This document shows positions 10,639 through 23,000 of a stretch of DNA of 64,000 nucleotides, piece after piece. A program made the translations under genes and the position numbers. How positions within the stretch are numbered: position 1 is the first letter of the stretch; each line of letters starts with the position of its first letter. Source of the stretch: Pyricularia pennisetigena (lineage: Eukaryota; Ascomycota; Sordariomycetes; Magnaporthales; Pyriculariaceae); NCBI RefSeq assembly GCF_004337985.1, contig NW_021940919.1, positions 1,895,874 to 1,959,873 of the forward strand, in the 5' to 3' direction. The notes beneath the pieces were generated by a model. The model ran no database searches. It saw only the letters and a program-made list of their open reading frames with translations, and was not told the origin of the DNA.

Positions 10639-13021
10639 CCCCCCCACTTCACCCGCGTTGCTAAAGACCAAGCTCTACGGGAGAGCGTGTCAAGCAGGGA
10701 CCACAGAAAGTCGTATAATCGTGTGGGTATGCAGTACATATCATTCATGTTATATGAGTTGCTACAATCTCGAGATTGAACCTTTGCAGCGATTCGAGTC
10801 CAAGCTTAGTGCACAACCCTGAGAGGCACAGAGGGATGTCGTCATATAACTTTGAGCCAACCGTTGTCTTTAACTATGGACGGCACAGCTTTGGGGAAAT
10901 ACTGCTCCATCCATCAACGCAGTTTTCTAACTGTGGACAAAATAGCAACATATTCAGAGGGCCGTTGGCGTAAGCAGTATCACCAACCTTGGGAAAGTTA
11001 ACAGCTATCAAGCACTCTTTGTACCGCTATATCAATTGCAGACTATTTTCAAGTTCTCATAGTCATTTCTCTTCGTTCCCAGAACGGTTATTTACTTGAA
11101 TTTCCATTGCTGGAAGGATGTTCGTACGTATGGACCTTTTCGGAGATTTACTTGACGAGAACTTCTTGTTAAGGTGACAAAATATAGTGTAATCAAGGCT
11201 CATCTCTTGCCTTGTTGAGGCCCGACCCCACCGATGTCTTACTGGGATCATCTCGAAAAGTCCAACGTGCCCCGAGCTTGAGGTTAAAGCACCTTGGCAG
11301 TGTAGCCAGCCTTATCCATTTCAACTTGGTCCAGAAGACCTCAGAAAAATCTCAAATACCGGAGTTGTTTGTACATGCCAACAAAGGCATAACTTAATGC
11401 AGAACATTCAAAACCATCTGGCCCTACTCTTTGCAAGGACCCATATGTGATCCACCCGCTCAGGTGCTGATGCCTGACATGCATCTTGGGCAAATAAAAT
11501 GATTTAGGCCCGCTTTAAATTTCCTACGTTCCTGAACTGAGGGAACCCAGTTCATATTGGCCACTATTGTTCTTGATCCGGGTTTGATATCAATTCTGCT
11601 CTTCCATTCTTGCCACATGTGCAGTCGCTGTTAGACGAGAAGTGGAGGTCGTATCCCGAAGAGAGGGCACCCCAGAAGGAAAGGCGGGATGTCGGGCCGA
11701 GTCAGAGCATCATCGGCCATCCCGAGCTCATGTCTCCCTGCTAGGGTAAGCAGGTCTGACCCAGCCAGCATCTCAAGGTAGCAGCAGCATGAACAGTTAA
11801 AAATAGTGAAAAAAAGGCTCGTTCTGTGGAATAATGGCAACAAGTGATAAGCAGAGAAGTGGGGTGCAATGCAGCGTCCCCAGCCATATGATGGAGCAAA
11901 CAATCCGGGAGATGCAGCCTCCACTCAGAATAGGAGGCGGGCAGCCGTGAATGAGCCACTCCAGAAAGGTCTTGTCACCACGCCGGGGCCCTGAGCTTAC
12001 CCGACACAACCATAATGGAAAGCCAGACTTTGGTGCTGGAGAGAAACAGCTTGAGGATTACAGCAACAGGACAGCTCTCACCCTGTAAGAAGCTCGCGGC
12101 ACGCTGAGCAAAGGAGTGCACCGTGGCAGTTGCGGGTGCCGACACTGCAGCAGCAACCGCGATGAGAGTAGCAAAAACGGAGATAGTGAAACATATCTTG
12201 GCAGGATTTAAAGAAAAGCTGTAAAGAGTTTTTGCATTTGATAGTTAACGCAGGGTCGCTGTCGCTATAACTATTTCAAATTATCATTCGCGCTTTTGCC
12301 GAGTTAACTGTTACTATTCACGTCTCCAGCTCATGAATTCCGGGCAAAAATGTCGGTTTTTTGATGCGTATGCGTGTATTGATGTAGAGCTAATACTTAT
12401 ACCGCTTAGTGGCCTAGCCACCTTACGCACTAACTACTGCCTGCATTATTAACGCATTGATGTAATACTTATGCAAGACTGTTTTTTTATACATGAACAG
12501 GAGGCTCAATTGTCCCGATCTGACTAACAGGCTTACTTACATTTAATCGATAATGTATTTAGCAACGGGTATTACTCTCTGCAAAAATAGGTTGTTTAAG
12601 GATCAGGTAGCACTACAGTAGCATTAACATCATATTTCACATGGCAAAGTTTATAAGGCGATTTATGTTTAGCTTTAAACTTGGCCACATTATGATTTAA
12701 CTAAAATAGATTGATATCAGCTATGCATTTGTAACTCCACTTATAAATCCATAGTTTTAGCTCTTTCTTTTTTAAATGTTAAACGTGGACGGCGCTTCCG
12801 GTTACGGTGGAGTTTTATCGCCCGAAGTTATAAACTATTCAAACTGTTCGAAGAAAAATGACTTTCGACTCAGCTAAACAGTTAAAGGACCGTGTAAACT
12901 TTACCACTACTATATGAGAACTTATATCAAAAATACGACTAGACTATTAATTAATTACGCAAATTGTAATAGTCGCATGATATGATTGCATAGTATCTAA
13001 TGCCTTTCAATGTATACATCT

Positions 13022-13029
13022 TATATAAA
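13022..13029 (+). promoter_or_regulatory. TATA box of the small secreted protein gene
   Basis: TATATAAA lies about 200 bp before the ATG at 13225. It is followed by a pyrimidine-rich leader and an A-rich Kozak region. Confidence 0.4.
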
Positions 13030-13224
13030 GGAGTAACAAAGCTGTTCATTTTCGCAAGGTGCTCTCCTTACTCTTGTATCTTTGAACTGAACAACAAAAC
13101 TATTTTACTTTGTGTTCTACGCTCTACGCTTTTTACGTCTGCAGCAGAGGGCGTTTGCTTTTATCCCTCAACTCTTTGCCCTTTTACAATTTCTTTTTTT
13201 TTATCAAAACAAAAAAAAAAGAAA

Positions 13225-13500
13225 ATGAAATTTAGGAGTTTGCTCGCCGCCACAACCACTGCGGCGTATGTTTCGAATGTCGCGGCAACCGATTGCAAAT
13301 ATATGGTTTATGACGCGAAAAGCAACGCACTGCTTTTTGGAAACACAGCTAGCTTGAACGTATCCTACGTACTTATGGGAGTTCATGTTACTTTCTCCTC
13401 TCCAGATTGCGAGCCTAAATATGATCAGAACAACGGCAAGATTTACATCCTGGCGGCACGCACCGACGGTCGAACAATGCCACTTACTGTTCATGAATAA
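13225..13500 (+). CDS. Small secreted two-cysteine protein, MAX-effector-like candidate
   Basis: 91 residues, one exon. The ATG at 13225 is preferred over an in-frame ATG at 13000. It follows an A-rich tract and begins a clear signal peptide (MKFRSLLAATTTAAYVSNVAA). The mature part is about 70 residues. It has exactly two cysteines, Cys24 right after the cleavage site and Cys62, 38 positions apart. Alternating hydrophobic segments between and after them suggest beta strands. MAX effectors of Pyricularia (AVR-Pia, AVR1-CO39 family) have this length, and one disulfide linking strand 1 to a later strand with similar spacing. MAX proteins share fold rather than sequence, so this is structural reasoning only. 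If correct it acts in or on the host plant. It is bordered by gene-poor DNA. An unrelated secreted beta-sheet protein is the alternative. Confidence 0.6.
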   Translation: MKFRSLLAATTTAAYVSNVAATDCKYMVYDAKSNALLFGNTASLNVSYVLMGVHVTFSSPDCEPKYDQNNGKIYILAARTDGRTMPLTVHE

Positions 13501-14030
13501 TTATGAAATGGTTAAATTCTAATGCACTATCAAAATCACGTTCGATTCAAGCTTTACACGGGACGTATCCGCATTTCTTTTGGATTCATATCGGCTTTTT
13601 CTTTTCTTCTTTTTTTTTTTTTTGTGTATCAGACTGCTGGGCTACGGGCCTGGTAGAGGCCTGGATGTACCATTGTTTGCAAAGGTGTTAATAGTATTTA
13701 TGTGTTTTGTTAGTTTGTCTGTGGTTTTCTTTATATACGTACTGCTATCCCGCTCTGGAAAAAAGCTCTTATAGAGGCTAAGGCTATTGGGCGACGTCAT
13801 AATCGGCGGCACGCGCTTTCAGGGTTTTGGTCAATAAAAGCTTTATTTCATTTTTATTCACTGTTACTGGTAAAGTTTCATCTATCTGGCTGGTACAATT
13901 TCTTTACAACCTAATACACTCGTCTTCCGGTATCCCAATCATTAGCGCAATAGTTGCTACGTTACATATAATCCTCCTATTTTGCACTGTGAAAATTACG
14001 TTTGAGGGTTTTGTGAGATTTGTTATTGAC
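13501..14030. other. Convergent 3' region
   Basis: T-rich DNA between the small secreted protein gene and the converging GH31 gene. No gene seen. Confidence 0.5.
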
Positions 14031-16105
14031 TTATTGTCTTGCTATGCCCTTGGTTTTCCTAACAAACACAGGCATCCAGTCTAGCGGACAGTCAATCTCG
14101 ATTACTTGCCCGCCTGGGAAGCTTTGCTCGGTTGCCTGCTCATGGCGGAAGCTAAACCATCGCCGGTCATCTTCAAGCCGCGGCAAATATACTTTGGACA
14201 ATCGAGAACCCGGAGTTAATACCGGACAGCAGAGATAGGAATCCCCGTACATGTACTGCGAAGCCCCCACCAGCCAGCACTTCTCATCTCCTGGAAACTC
14301 GTAAAAGAGGGGTCGGATGACCGGACTGCCACGCTCGTGCGCCTCTGCCATCAACCTCCTGGTGTAGTCCCTCAGCGTCTCCCTGACGGCCAGGTACTTC
14401 TGACAGATGCCATAAACCTCCTCACCATACGACCAGACCTCGTTGTCGGCGCCGCTGCTGCTCGGCTCAGTGCCGCGCTTGGGCTCGCGATCCCCGTGCA
14501 GCCTCATGACGGGACAAAACGCACCCCACTGGAACCACCTGACAAACAGCTCCCTGAAACCCGGGTCGTCCGGGTCGCCGCCGTGGAAGCCGCCAATGTC
14601 GGTCGTCCACCAGGGCAGACCGGCGATGCCCATGTTGAGGCCCGCGGCCAGCTGGTTGCGGAAGCTTGCCCACGACGAGGCGATGTCCCCGCTCCACACC
14701 AATGCGCCGTATTTTTGGCTGCCGGCCCAGGCGCAGCGGATCAGATTGACGACCTTGTCCTGCCCGGCTTGCCTTTGCCCGTCGAAAAAGGCGCGGGCGT
14801 ACTCGCGCGGGTAGATGTTGCCTATGGACAGGTTGGACCCAAGAAAGTAGCGGTAGTTGTCAAAGTCGTAAACCGAGTACTCTGGCTCGGCCTCATCGAG
14901 CCAAAAGGTCTTGATGCCCTTGGCGTGGTAGTTCTCCCTTGCCTTTGCCCATACGAACTGTCGGGCGGCCGGGTTGGTGGGATCAAAGTAGACGGTTTGG
15001 CCCTGGAACTCGAAATTGGTGCGAACGCCCCGTTCTGTACGCACTAGGAAACCATGTTCCATCATGTGCTTGAAATTGGATGATTTCTTGTCCACGGTAG
15101 GCCAGATGGACACCATGAGCTCAATATCAAGCTCGTTGAGTTCTTTGACCATGGCATCTTTGATGGAGAGGGGGGTTCAACAAGGGAGCCAACTTTGCGA
15201 CGGTAGGGTTGGGAAAACTCACCTGGATCCGGCCAGTAGCGCGGGTCAAATTTCCATTCCCCTTGCATGGGCCAGTGAAAGAAGTCTATGACTATGAGAT
15301 CGAGCGGTAGGTCACGGCGACGATATTCCCGAGCGACTTGGAGCAACTCTTCCTGCGTTTCGTACCGTAGCTTGCACTGCCAAAATCCCAATCCATACTC
15401 TGGCATCATGGGCGGCTTCCCCGTGACACTGGCGTACTTTTCGACAATCTCTGCAGGCGTATCCCCGACCGCCAGCCAGTAGTCCAAGGTCTTGGTCGAG
15501 TAGGCCTCGTACGAGGTCGTGTTCTTCCCAAACACGACCCGGCCGACCGCCGGGTTGTTCCACAGCATCCCGTACCCCAGCGAAGACAGGGCAAAAGGCA
15601 CGCTGGCCTGCGAGTTGCGGTGCGCGAGCTCGAGGTCGAGGCCCTTGAGGTCCAGAAACGGCTGCTGGTACTGGCCCATACCAAAAATCTTTTCGTCGGG
15701 CGACTGGCTCTCGAAGCGCGCCGTGAGATGGTAGTCACCCCCGCGGAGGGGCTTGAACTCGCGCGCCTCGACCTCGATGGCGCTGCATTTTGCGTCGCGC
15801 AGGTCCCGCCGGTTCCGCGCGTACTCCTCGAGCAAGATGCTGCCGTCCGCCTTGTGGATCGTGATCTTGCCACGGCTGGTCACCGCCGCCTTGGCCTTGC
15901 CGTTTCGGATGGTGGCGGAACCGTCTTGTGCCGTGCTTATTTCATGCCTGACTGCTTGAGGCTCTTCGTCGAGCGCCCACGTCTCCGGTGGCATGATATG
16001 ACTCTTGGTAGCTCGGATGCGAAAGGCGTCAGGACCCCACGGCTGGATCCATACCTCCTCCCCGTCGTAGCGATACACCAGACAACCATCTTTTTCGCAA
16101 ATCAT
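14031..16105 (-). CDS. GH31 glycosidase, alpha-xylosidase/alpha-glucosidase type
   Basis: Two exons, 16105-15223 and 15157-14031, separated by a 65-bp GT-AG intron in phase 1, give 669 residues. The start ATG (MICEKDGCLV) has no signal peptide, so the enzyme is probably intracellular. An N-terminal beta-sandwich is followed by the catalytic barrel starting near MPEYGLGFWQCKLRY. The nucleophile is Asp382 in WLDEAEPEYS and the acid/base is Asp452 in VWSGDIASSW. The block PWWTTDIGGFHGG and the His-Gly-Asp of RLHGDR are typical substrate-binding motifs. The FHWPMQGEWKFD motif resembles the alpha-xylosidase-like branch. It would hydrolyse imported alpha-xylosides or alpha-glucosides, which fits the permease 4 kb away. 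Substrate preference cannot be fixed from sequence alone. Confidence 0.88.
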
Positions 16106-16628
16106 AGCTATGCAACGCCGGGAATTATTGCTCCTAACGCTTGTTTGGTCTAAGGCTGCACCCAGCACGCGTGTGGCCGTAGTTGTCTCCTTACCCAGGG
16201 TAGTCGGGCAGCAAAAAAAAAAAAAGAAAAGAAAAAGATCAGTGCAGCGGGAGATTTTATGGCATCCCCGGGATAAGCTTGGTGAAAAAGAAGAAAACTG
16301 CTGCCTGGGATGTCGGTTAAATGGGCGGTCCCCCGCAGCAACCAACCCCTCAGCAGGTGTTGACTTCGGAACACAACCGTCATGTCCGCCTTCTCCAAGT
16401 TTTCCCCTCCCCATCTCTCGAAAATCTCGATAGAGGTAGTATTATTAATTTTACAGTAGCTGGAGAGGAGCACCGTGCGTTATGTCAGGCTGTTTATTCC
16501 CCAGTATACCACAAGAATTGGTGACAATTAGGTTGATACTGCGTTAGTGAAGTGTATCACGGGTGCATTTTGTATTCTGCTCACAGAACTTTCTCACCCG
16601 ACAGTGCAACAACTTCCTCCTTTACTAT
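16106..16628. other. Promoter of GH31 gene and 3' region of lipase gene
   Basis: Contains an A-rich run near 16215. No gene seen. Confidence 0.5.
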
Positions 16629-17937
16629 TCAAACCCCTTCTGTTACATCCTCAACAATGCAGCCAGTCTTGGGCGTCAGTTCTCGTCCATCCAAAGCATC
16701 AGAGAGCCACTTTAACGCTCTTCTGCCGCCACTTATAGATTCTTCCTGGTGTCCTCCAATGGTATTTCTGTCATAGCGTATGTTTGCGCCTACACTACAT
16801 ATCCTGGCCACATGTTCATCTGTCGTTCGGATGTTGGTGGTCTCGTCGTGTATAGCCTTGTATGCATAAACCGGCATTTGGGGAATGCCGTCTGCAAGAA
16901 AATAACAAAATTCCGTTAATAGGTTGATGGGAAATACCAAAAGTCAGCTTGGACGACTTACGATAACTCTCATGCCAGTTGTTACCAAACACCCGAGCCA
17001 GTTCAGGCGCTTTCATCATCTCATCGCCGTCGATGAAGTAGTCAAATATATCCTGACCGGCAAAAAGAGCAATCGCCTCTGCAGCCGGAATGTGCAAGGC
17101 ACTGAGAAATGTCGTCGCATTATACAAGCCATCCTTGTGCAGGCGATCAATCAAGTACTGCCGCGCCTCCGGATACTGAACGGTCAGGCCGAGGAGTGCA
17201 TAGGGCACGATGGCAGCTACCGGCGACGCCGTCACGTTGTATATGATCTGGGTGAAGTTGGAGAGCACTCCTCCGATAGCCACGCCCGAAAAGTCAAGCT
17301 CGGGCGCGTACGAGGCTTGCAGCTCTGCCGCGAAGCTGCTCGCAAACGCGCCGCCCGAATAGCCCCACAGAGCATAGCGGGCTCTGCTCGGATCCGTGAG
17401 GTTTGCAAAAGACAAGACAGCTCTGACGGAGTCAATGACTGCGTGGCCAGCCTGAGGCCCCGCGGAGAATGCTGCCTCGGGTCCTTCGAAATCAGGCACG
17501 TTCACGGCCCAGCCACGATTCAGACCTTCTCGGACGTCAGCCATCGTGCTCTCTCCGTAGATGGTCGACAAGCCATAGCTTGGGCTCTGGTCGACGTCGA
17601 GAGTGTTGTAGGGTATCTGATAGGACAGCAATGCTGGCTTGTCCCTGCCAGCTTTGCTTTCTTCGGTCGGTAGGAAAACAGTCGTCACCGCCCATGACGG
17701 TCTGTAACGAGTGTCTGTTGATCGAAATAGCAGCTGGTGCGCCTCTGCTGAGTTATTGACGAGGGCTGTTATGTTGGGAGGCGCCTGGCGAGCACGTAGG
17801 ATTGTTCCCGGCGCTTTGCTTTCGAATCCGGGTGGTGCGCTGTACCATGGATCTTGGCTCGGTGGGATGAGCTCTGTGGCTATGGCGGTGGTCAGGACCC
17901 CGTATAGGGCCATCCATAGTCTAGCAAATCTGCCCAT
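16629..17937 (-). CDS. Secretory lipase (LIP family)
   Basis: Two exons, 17937-16962 and 16891-16629, with a 70-bp GT-AG intron in phase 1, give 412 residues. The start chosen gives the compact signal peptide MGRFARLWMALYGVLTTAIA; an in-frame ATG nine codons upstream (17964) is possible. The alpha/beta-hydrolase nucleophile is Ser194 in WGYSGG. The C-terminal exon provides the likely catalytic His in IGGHQEE, so the intron must be removed for activity. The length and the motifs PPGFES..GTILRAR and PVYAYKAIHDE match the fungal secretory lipase family (Candida LIP-like). These release fatty acids from extracellular acylglycerols or esters. It lies in the same orientation as GH31 and the next hydrolase. 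Confidence 0.85.
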
Positions 17938-19036
17938 GCTGGACAAGCTTCTGAAATGCAACAAGAGGTGTTCCCAGGCCTGTTGAGTTATTGCGACGGC
18001 ATATCATTTAGATCATGTCTGCGCTGATGCTTTTTATGCTTGTAAGTTGCCGAAAACCCGTGAAATTCGCGCTTTTCTTTTTTTTTTTTTTTTTTGCACT
18101 TGCTTTCGCGAGCACTTTTGAGCAATTTGCAACAATCCTTCCAATATCCGCAGTCTTCGCCACGTCTGAGTCGGATATTTACCAGCCAATGATCAAAGAA
18201 TGTAAGCGACGATGCGGCTTGGCGCTGAAGAGGATTGCGGGGACAAGTCAGGCTGCGAAATAGTTTAAACGCTCAGTTGTTTTCTTTGCGCGACAGCTGG
18301 AGTTTTTTTTTTTTTTAAAGCGGCATGCATAAGAAAGCAAGGAGGGGTCTCGTATTATCACTCAAATAAAGATAATGCAACTGGTCGAAGCGATGCGGAC
18401 ACCGGAAAAGCGGAATGAGATATGCCCAATCTGAAAGTTGAACCATGAACCGGCCCGAGCACTCCAGTCGTGAGAAAATGTCTTGCACCGACCACTCCTT
18501 GGTATTGCAGGATCCACAATTTACAAGACACCTGAACCGCAGGTTACGCGCTGTAGAATATTCAGCCAGCATGCCTTTCTCCTGCCCGGCGGGTGGTGGT
18601 ACGCACCAGCAACGGCGGAACCAGCGTCAGAGACTCAGAGGTAGAGAGTTCAACTCGATACGGCGACCGGCGGCAGGACCAGAGGAGCATAAATCTGTGA
18701 TTCAACCGCTGGATCAGCGCTCCAGTCTCCATTTGCACTGTACCTGCACTGCCTGGACATCCGGCGCCGTGGTATACGAGGCACGGGGCAGCCGGTTGAA
18801 ATTACAAGACCCTTTTGCCACATTGTCAAACCGCCATCGGCATGGTCCTTGCCTTACACATATCCGTAGCCAGGGAAGGGTACATCGAGCCTGTAGTTTA
18901 TTATCTCAACGGAGTACCACGCTGACATGATAGCATATCAAACACTCATCAAAGCAATGTCTGTCAAACCCAAGAAATACTTCCCAATGCACCACCCAAT
19001 AAAGCGACAGTAACAACCACCCGTAACTGCGCATGA
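17938..19036. other. Intergenic region upstream of lipase
   Basis: Contains T-runs at about 18078-18096 and 18303-18317. A plus-strand ORF at 18445-18930 has no domain or codon bias. No gene supported. Confidence 0.45.
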
Positions 19037-20051
19037 TTACTTGCTGGCAGCAAACTGGACCGCTGCAGCCTTGATGTTGGCAGCGAGCGCATTGGGCTGG
19101 CTCAGGAACGGCGCGTGGCCGGTGTTCATAGTGGCCTTGAACGCGTCCTCGGCGAACCCGGCAGTCATGCTCTGCTGCATAGACAGAGGCACGGCATTGT
19201 CTTGGGTCGTATACACGTAGCCAACAGGGATACCTCCGCTCCACGGCTGGAAAGTATTGCTCTCGGTGACGATCTTGACATTTTCGGAGCGCAGCTGCGA
19301 TACGGCCCAAGCGACAGTCGCTTGGTCGCTGAGGTCATTATAAAAGACGCGGGCGGGGTCGATGGGGTTCATGACTTGGCCCTGAAGGCAGCGTTATTAC
19401 AACTGATTCTGAGGATTCACAACTGGATCAATGGGCTCAATCGGGAGATTCGCTGCTTACTGTGACGTTGAACCAGGCCGGGAACTGCCCTCCAAGGGCA
19501 TCCGACAGGCTGACCTGCGCTGGCAGCACAAACGCGCAAAGATAGAGCACCCCAACTACGCCGCCCTTTTTGCCGGCCGCCACGCGGTCCTTGACGCTCA
19601 ACCCGGCGACTGCAGTGGAGGCTGGGACACCGGCGTACGAATGCGCGACCAGGATGACGTTGTTGCCCTGGTCAGCCTGTCGCGTGAGCTCGGTGCGGAT
19701 GCGAGCTGCGTCGGCCTGCATGCCGACATTCGGATCCTTGGCACCGACGCTGGGGAGCGCGACCGAGATGGATGGATATGCGAGCAGACCCAACTCGGTG
19801 CGAAGGGCTTCGTACACGGTAGGTTGGTGCCAGGCGCCCGGAGCTATCACCACGGTTGGGGGCTTGCTTGGTAGCGCAGGACCACTAGGACCAGCTGCTG
19901 CTGCAGGGCCTGCGGGGACGGGCGGTGCTGGCGGGGATGGCGGAGCTGCGATGGCGTTGCTAATGGAAGACATAATAGAGGGAGCAGAGTCGACAGGCTT
20001 CGAGGAAGCGACTGCGGCAGCTGCCAGGATCAGCATGGCTGAAAGGCGCAT
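19037..20051 (-). CDS. Secreted alpha/beta-hydrolase (AB hydrolase, esterase-like)
   Basis: Two exons, 20051-19461 and 19381-19037, with a 79-bp GT-AG intron in phase 0, give 311 residues. A signal peptide (MRLSAMLILAAAAVASS) is followed by a Pro/Ala/Gly linker (about residues 37-66). The hydrolase core begins VVIAPGAWHQPTVY, the start signature of the small plant-methylesterase-like group. The nucleophile is Ser138 in VAHSYAG and the likely histidine is in NTGHAPF near the C-terminus. The substrate is unknown; a small ester or lactone is likely. The Pro-rich linker is unusual and may be cell-wall facing. The same-strand neighbours are lipase and GH31. Confidence 0.82.
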
Positions 20052-23000
20052 TTTTAAAACGTTGGAAAAGGGAAAAGGGTAAATGAATGGAAGTTCAAAT
20101 CTGAAACCGAAATTCTCCTGAAGAGAAGACCAAAAGAATGTGGTGAAGAGTAAGATGTAACAAGCGAGTGAACAAATGCGCGATGGTTCTCAACCGAGGA
20201 ATTCGCTTTACCTTTCTTCCACCGTCCTTGACTTTATAGTACAGCTCCTTCAGGCGCTACGGCGAATCCGTGCGGCGAAGATACGTTGGCGGCAAGCTAT
20301 CGAGGAGAACTTTCTAGATTCGTTCCTGGCCAAGCCCTTCGCGCTACCGTGACAAATCAGGGGCAGGGCTGACTCCGAATCGACACCGCACACGCTAGCG
20401 CAGTCCCAACGGCACTTGTAAACGCGTTACAAACCAAGCTTCAATGCCACTAGCCTCGTTGCATCTGGGTAGCCGGCCTCGTGGCGGTAGACTCTGCGTA
20501 GGTTGTATGGGGATAGGACCGCCTCAACATGCTGCTGAACAATTCAGCGAAGAAAGCAGAAAAGATTGCAATTAATGCAGGTCACCTTGGATAAATTGAC
20601 ACCTCTACGAAATCTGGGAAATTAATCATGGCAAATAGACATGAATGAAGCACATGCCCGAATACGACCCTAGGTCCTCGGTAGCGATAATATAATATGC
20701 ACATTATATACTTGCAGGCAACCGGGAAATATGTACGATAAAGCTACCGGGCATGTATTCAGAAGGAAAAAGCAAAGTGTACGGATTGCGTATGAAGAAG
20801 CGGTTAAAAAACTATTTTCAAACGTGTCCGCGGGTTATAATACCAGTGTTAGCTGTTGACAGTTACAAATGGCCAGTTTGTGTCCTACTTCCAAACAAAT
20901 CCCCCACCTGATTGGGAAATATATGGGTTAAAGCGCAGGCAATATTAACTTTACAGGGTTTACTGAACTAGTGCGCAACGTCCAGCTGCCATTTTTGCTT
21001 TTTATCATTGTTGGCGAAAGCCAAGAAGCCAGAGGTTTGATCCGACGACCGAGGCGCATCGAAGCCGGCGGACAAATATGGCAGGGGTTGGCCGATAAAC
21101 TTCGAGGAGAGGGAGGCTTGTGGACGTAAATGTCTGGCCCGTCAATCTCCCTTTACCCTTTTAAGCCACCTTTGTGCTAGTTGCATACTGGCCTCGGTTT
21201 GGCTAATATACGTTCGTAACCTGGGGATACTGGTGGTTTTCTTGGGCCAGGATTACCAAGCAAAGGCGGAAAAAGGATAGGGAGTTCGATAAAAACCGCC
21301 TAAATACATTGGGTCATATTTGAGGTTAGTATAATAAAGGTAGCCCAGAAGGAGAGAGGTGAAAAAATAGCAAAATAACCAGGATAGTTGTGTTAATATT
21401 ACTTCGGAAATGGGAATTAACAATTAAATCGTGCAAAAAACAAAACAATGGGTTTAAAGTGGTAGTTATGTACAATAGTCACCATAATTTCTTTTCCATT
21501 ATATAGGGTAATTTTTAACAGAACTAATTACCAATGGATAATTATTATAATAAATATATTTTATTTATTAATTCCTGTACAAGTGTTAATAAAATATATA
21601 TATGTCGGCATGGGACACGCGGAGAAAATGCTTAATATAAGCTCATCTGGGAGGTCAGGAAGTGTATCATATGCCAATCTCAATCCGGGGGAACTTTGTC
21701 AAAAGCAGAATGGTGGTGGGAAGGACAAGAGTGTTCAAGGAAAGAATAAAGAATTTGGGCTGCACTACCACGTCTGCAGTGGTGGCGGGGGCGCTTTTGA
21801 CTATTTCCACTTGTGTTGCCCACTGCATAATGCTGCATGCCCCGTAGGTACACCGTGTTAAAGTCCAAGCGAGTTGGTCCGACTTTTTTCCCTTTTCCGA
21901 TTCGGAAATTGACAGTAAGAACAAAGCAAGTATTGTCCCCCGATGTTTTGCATACTGCCGCCGCTGTTTAGGTTTTTGCATCAAAATAGCAAACATATCC
22001 CTGGAACCAAGGGGTTTAGTTGCATTCCGATTCCAGGCCGTGTTTACGATTGGTTGCACGCAGATAAGGTAGAGTGACCTCGGGATTTTAGGGGTTGTAA
22101 AGCAAAATAGCAGCGGTTCCACGTCCAGCGCTCAGTCAGCCGAGAGGAGATTTTTCAAGCAGGCGCTGAACCAGGATTTCCATAGCTGCTAGATCACTGC
22201 TTCCGAATCCCAACTTTGATAACACTACATTTAATGAGTTTCAGGTTGGGCGAATGTCGACCAATAACATACGAGGCTAGTGCTCCTAATTTGAGGATCA
22301 TGAGACCCGTGACCTTGACTGCCTCTAGTATAGGTAACCAGTGCAGCAACATCTTGCTATAAAAGGACAAATAAAATTGAATTACGGCTGCAGCCGCGTG
22401 CAATCGCCCAGAGTAGCAAACTTTGTCCCACTTTAACCAACCCGTATTGGATAAAGTGGGTCTGAATCGGATGGCAGCCTTGCAGCCTCGAGGCACGCCA
22501 GCCCATGACACATCTCACTCGATTCCGGGGAAGATGTAAGTTCAACTGCGCCAAAGAGGACCTTGAAGCATATTCCTAAAAAGGCGGTTTATAGTACATA
22601 AATGGGTTATCGACTGTTCCACGGTATTCTTTGCCATTTTCCCTTGATTTCATTCATCTTTTTCTCTGCGATTCTTGGTATTGCACGCCACGTGCCCTGC
22701 TGATAATAAGACGTGTGTGAAACTCACGGAGCAGTCTCTGACTGCCGTTGTGTGCTTGGCCGGCGGCAGCGTCCCGCTCTCCGGAATTATAAAGCCCGTT
22801 CCGTTAGCATAATACCTGTCGCTCGCATTCCGATAATCTATCCCTGCCTGAGCGCGAATGGCGAGAAGCGTTATCCCAACTCCATCAGCAAAACGACTAG
22901 TAAACTATCCTAGCCTGCGATGCAAATATCAAAACGCCGGTAACGGGCCGCTAATAACCCAAGGAAACCTTCCCTTCCGTCGACTTCGCGTCGCTCTTGA

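Larger units (their letters stand above)
10184..13224. other. 3 kb intergenic region with assembly gap
   Basis: No supported gene. The left end is the transporter promoter with an A-rich run. An N gap sits at 10612-10638. The part from about 12200 is AT-rich with many stops, and may be old degenerate repeat DNA. Confidence 0.45.

Noticed and set aside
13000..13224. N-terminal extension of the small secreted protein
   Set aside because: The TATA box at 13022 and the A-rich tract at 13211-13224 indicate that this part is promoter and leader; starting at 13225 gives a clean signal peptide.
14337..15047. Long plus-strand ORF within the GH31 gene
   Set aside because: Antisense to conserved GH31 catalytic sequence; no family resemblance of its own.
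18445..18930. 161-codon plus-strand ORF
   Set aside because: Arg/Ser/His-rich, no domain, poor start context; chance ORF.
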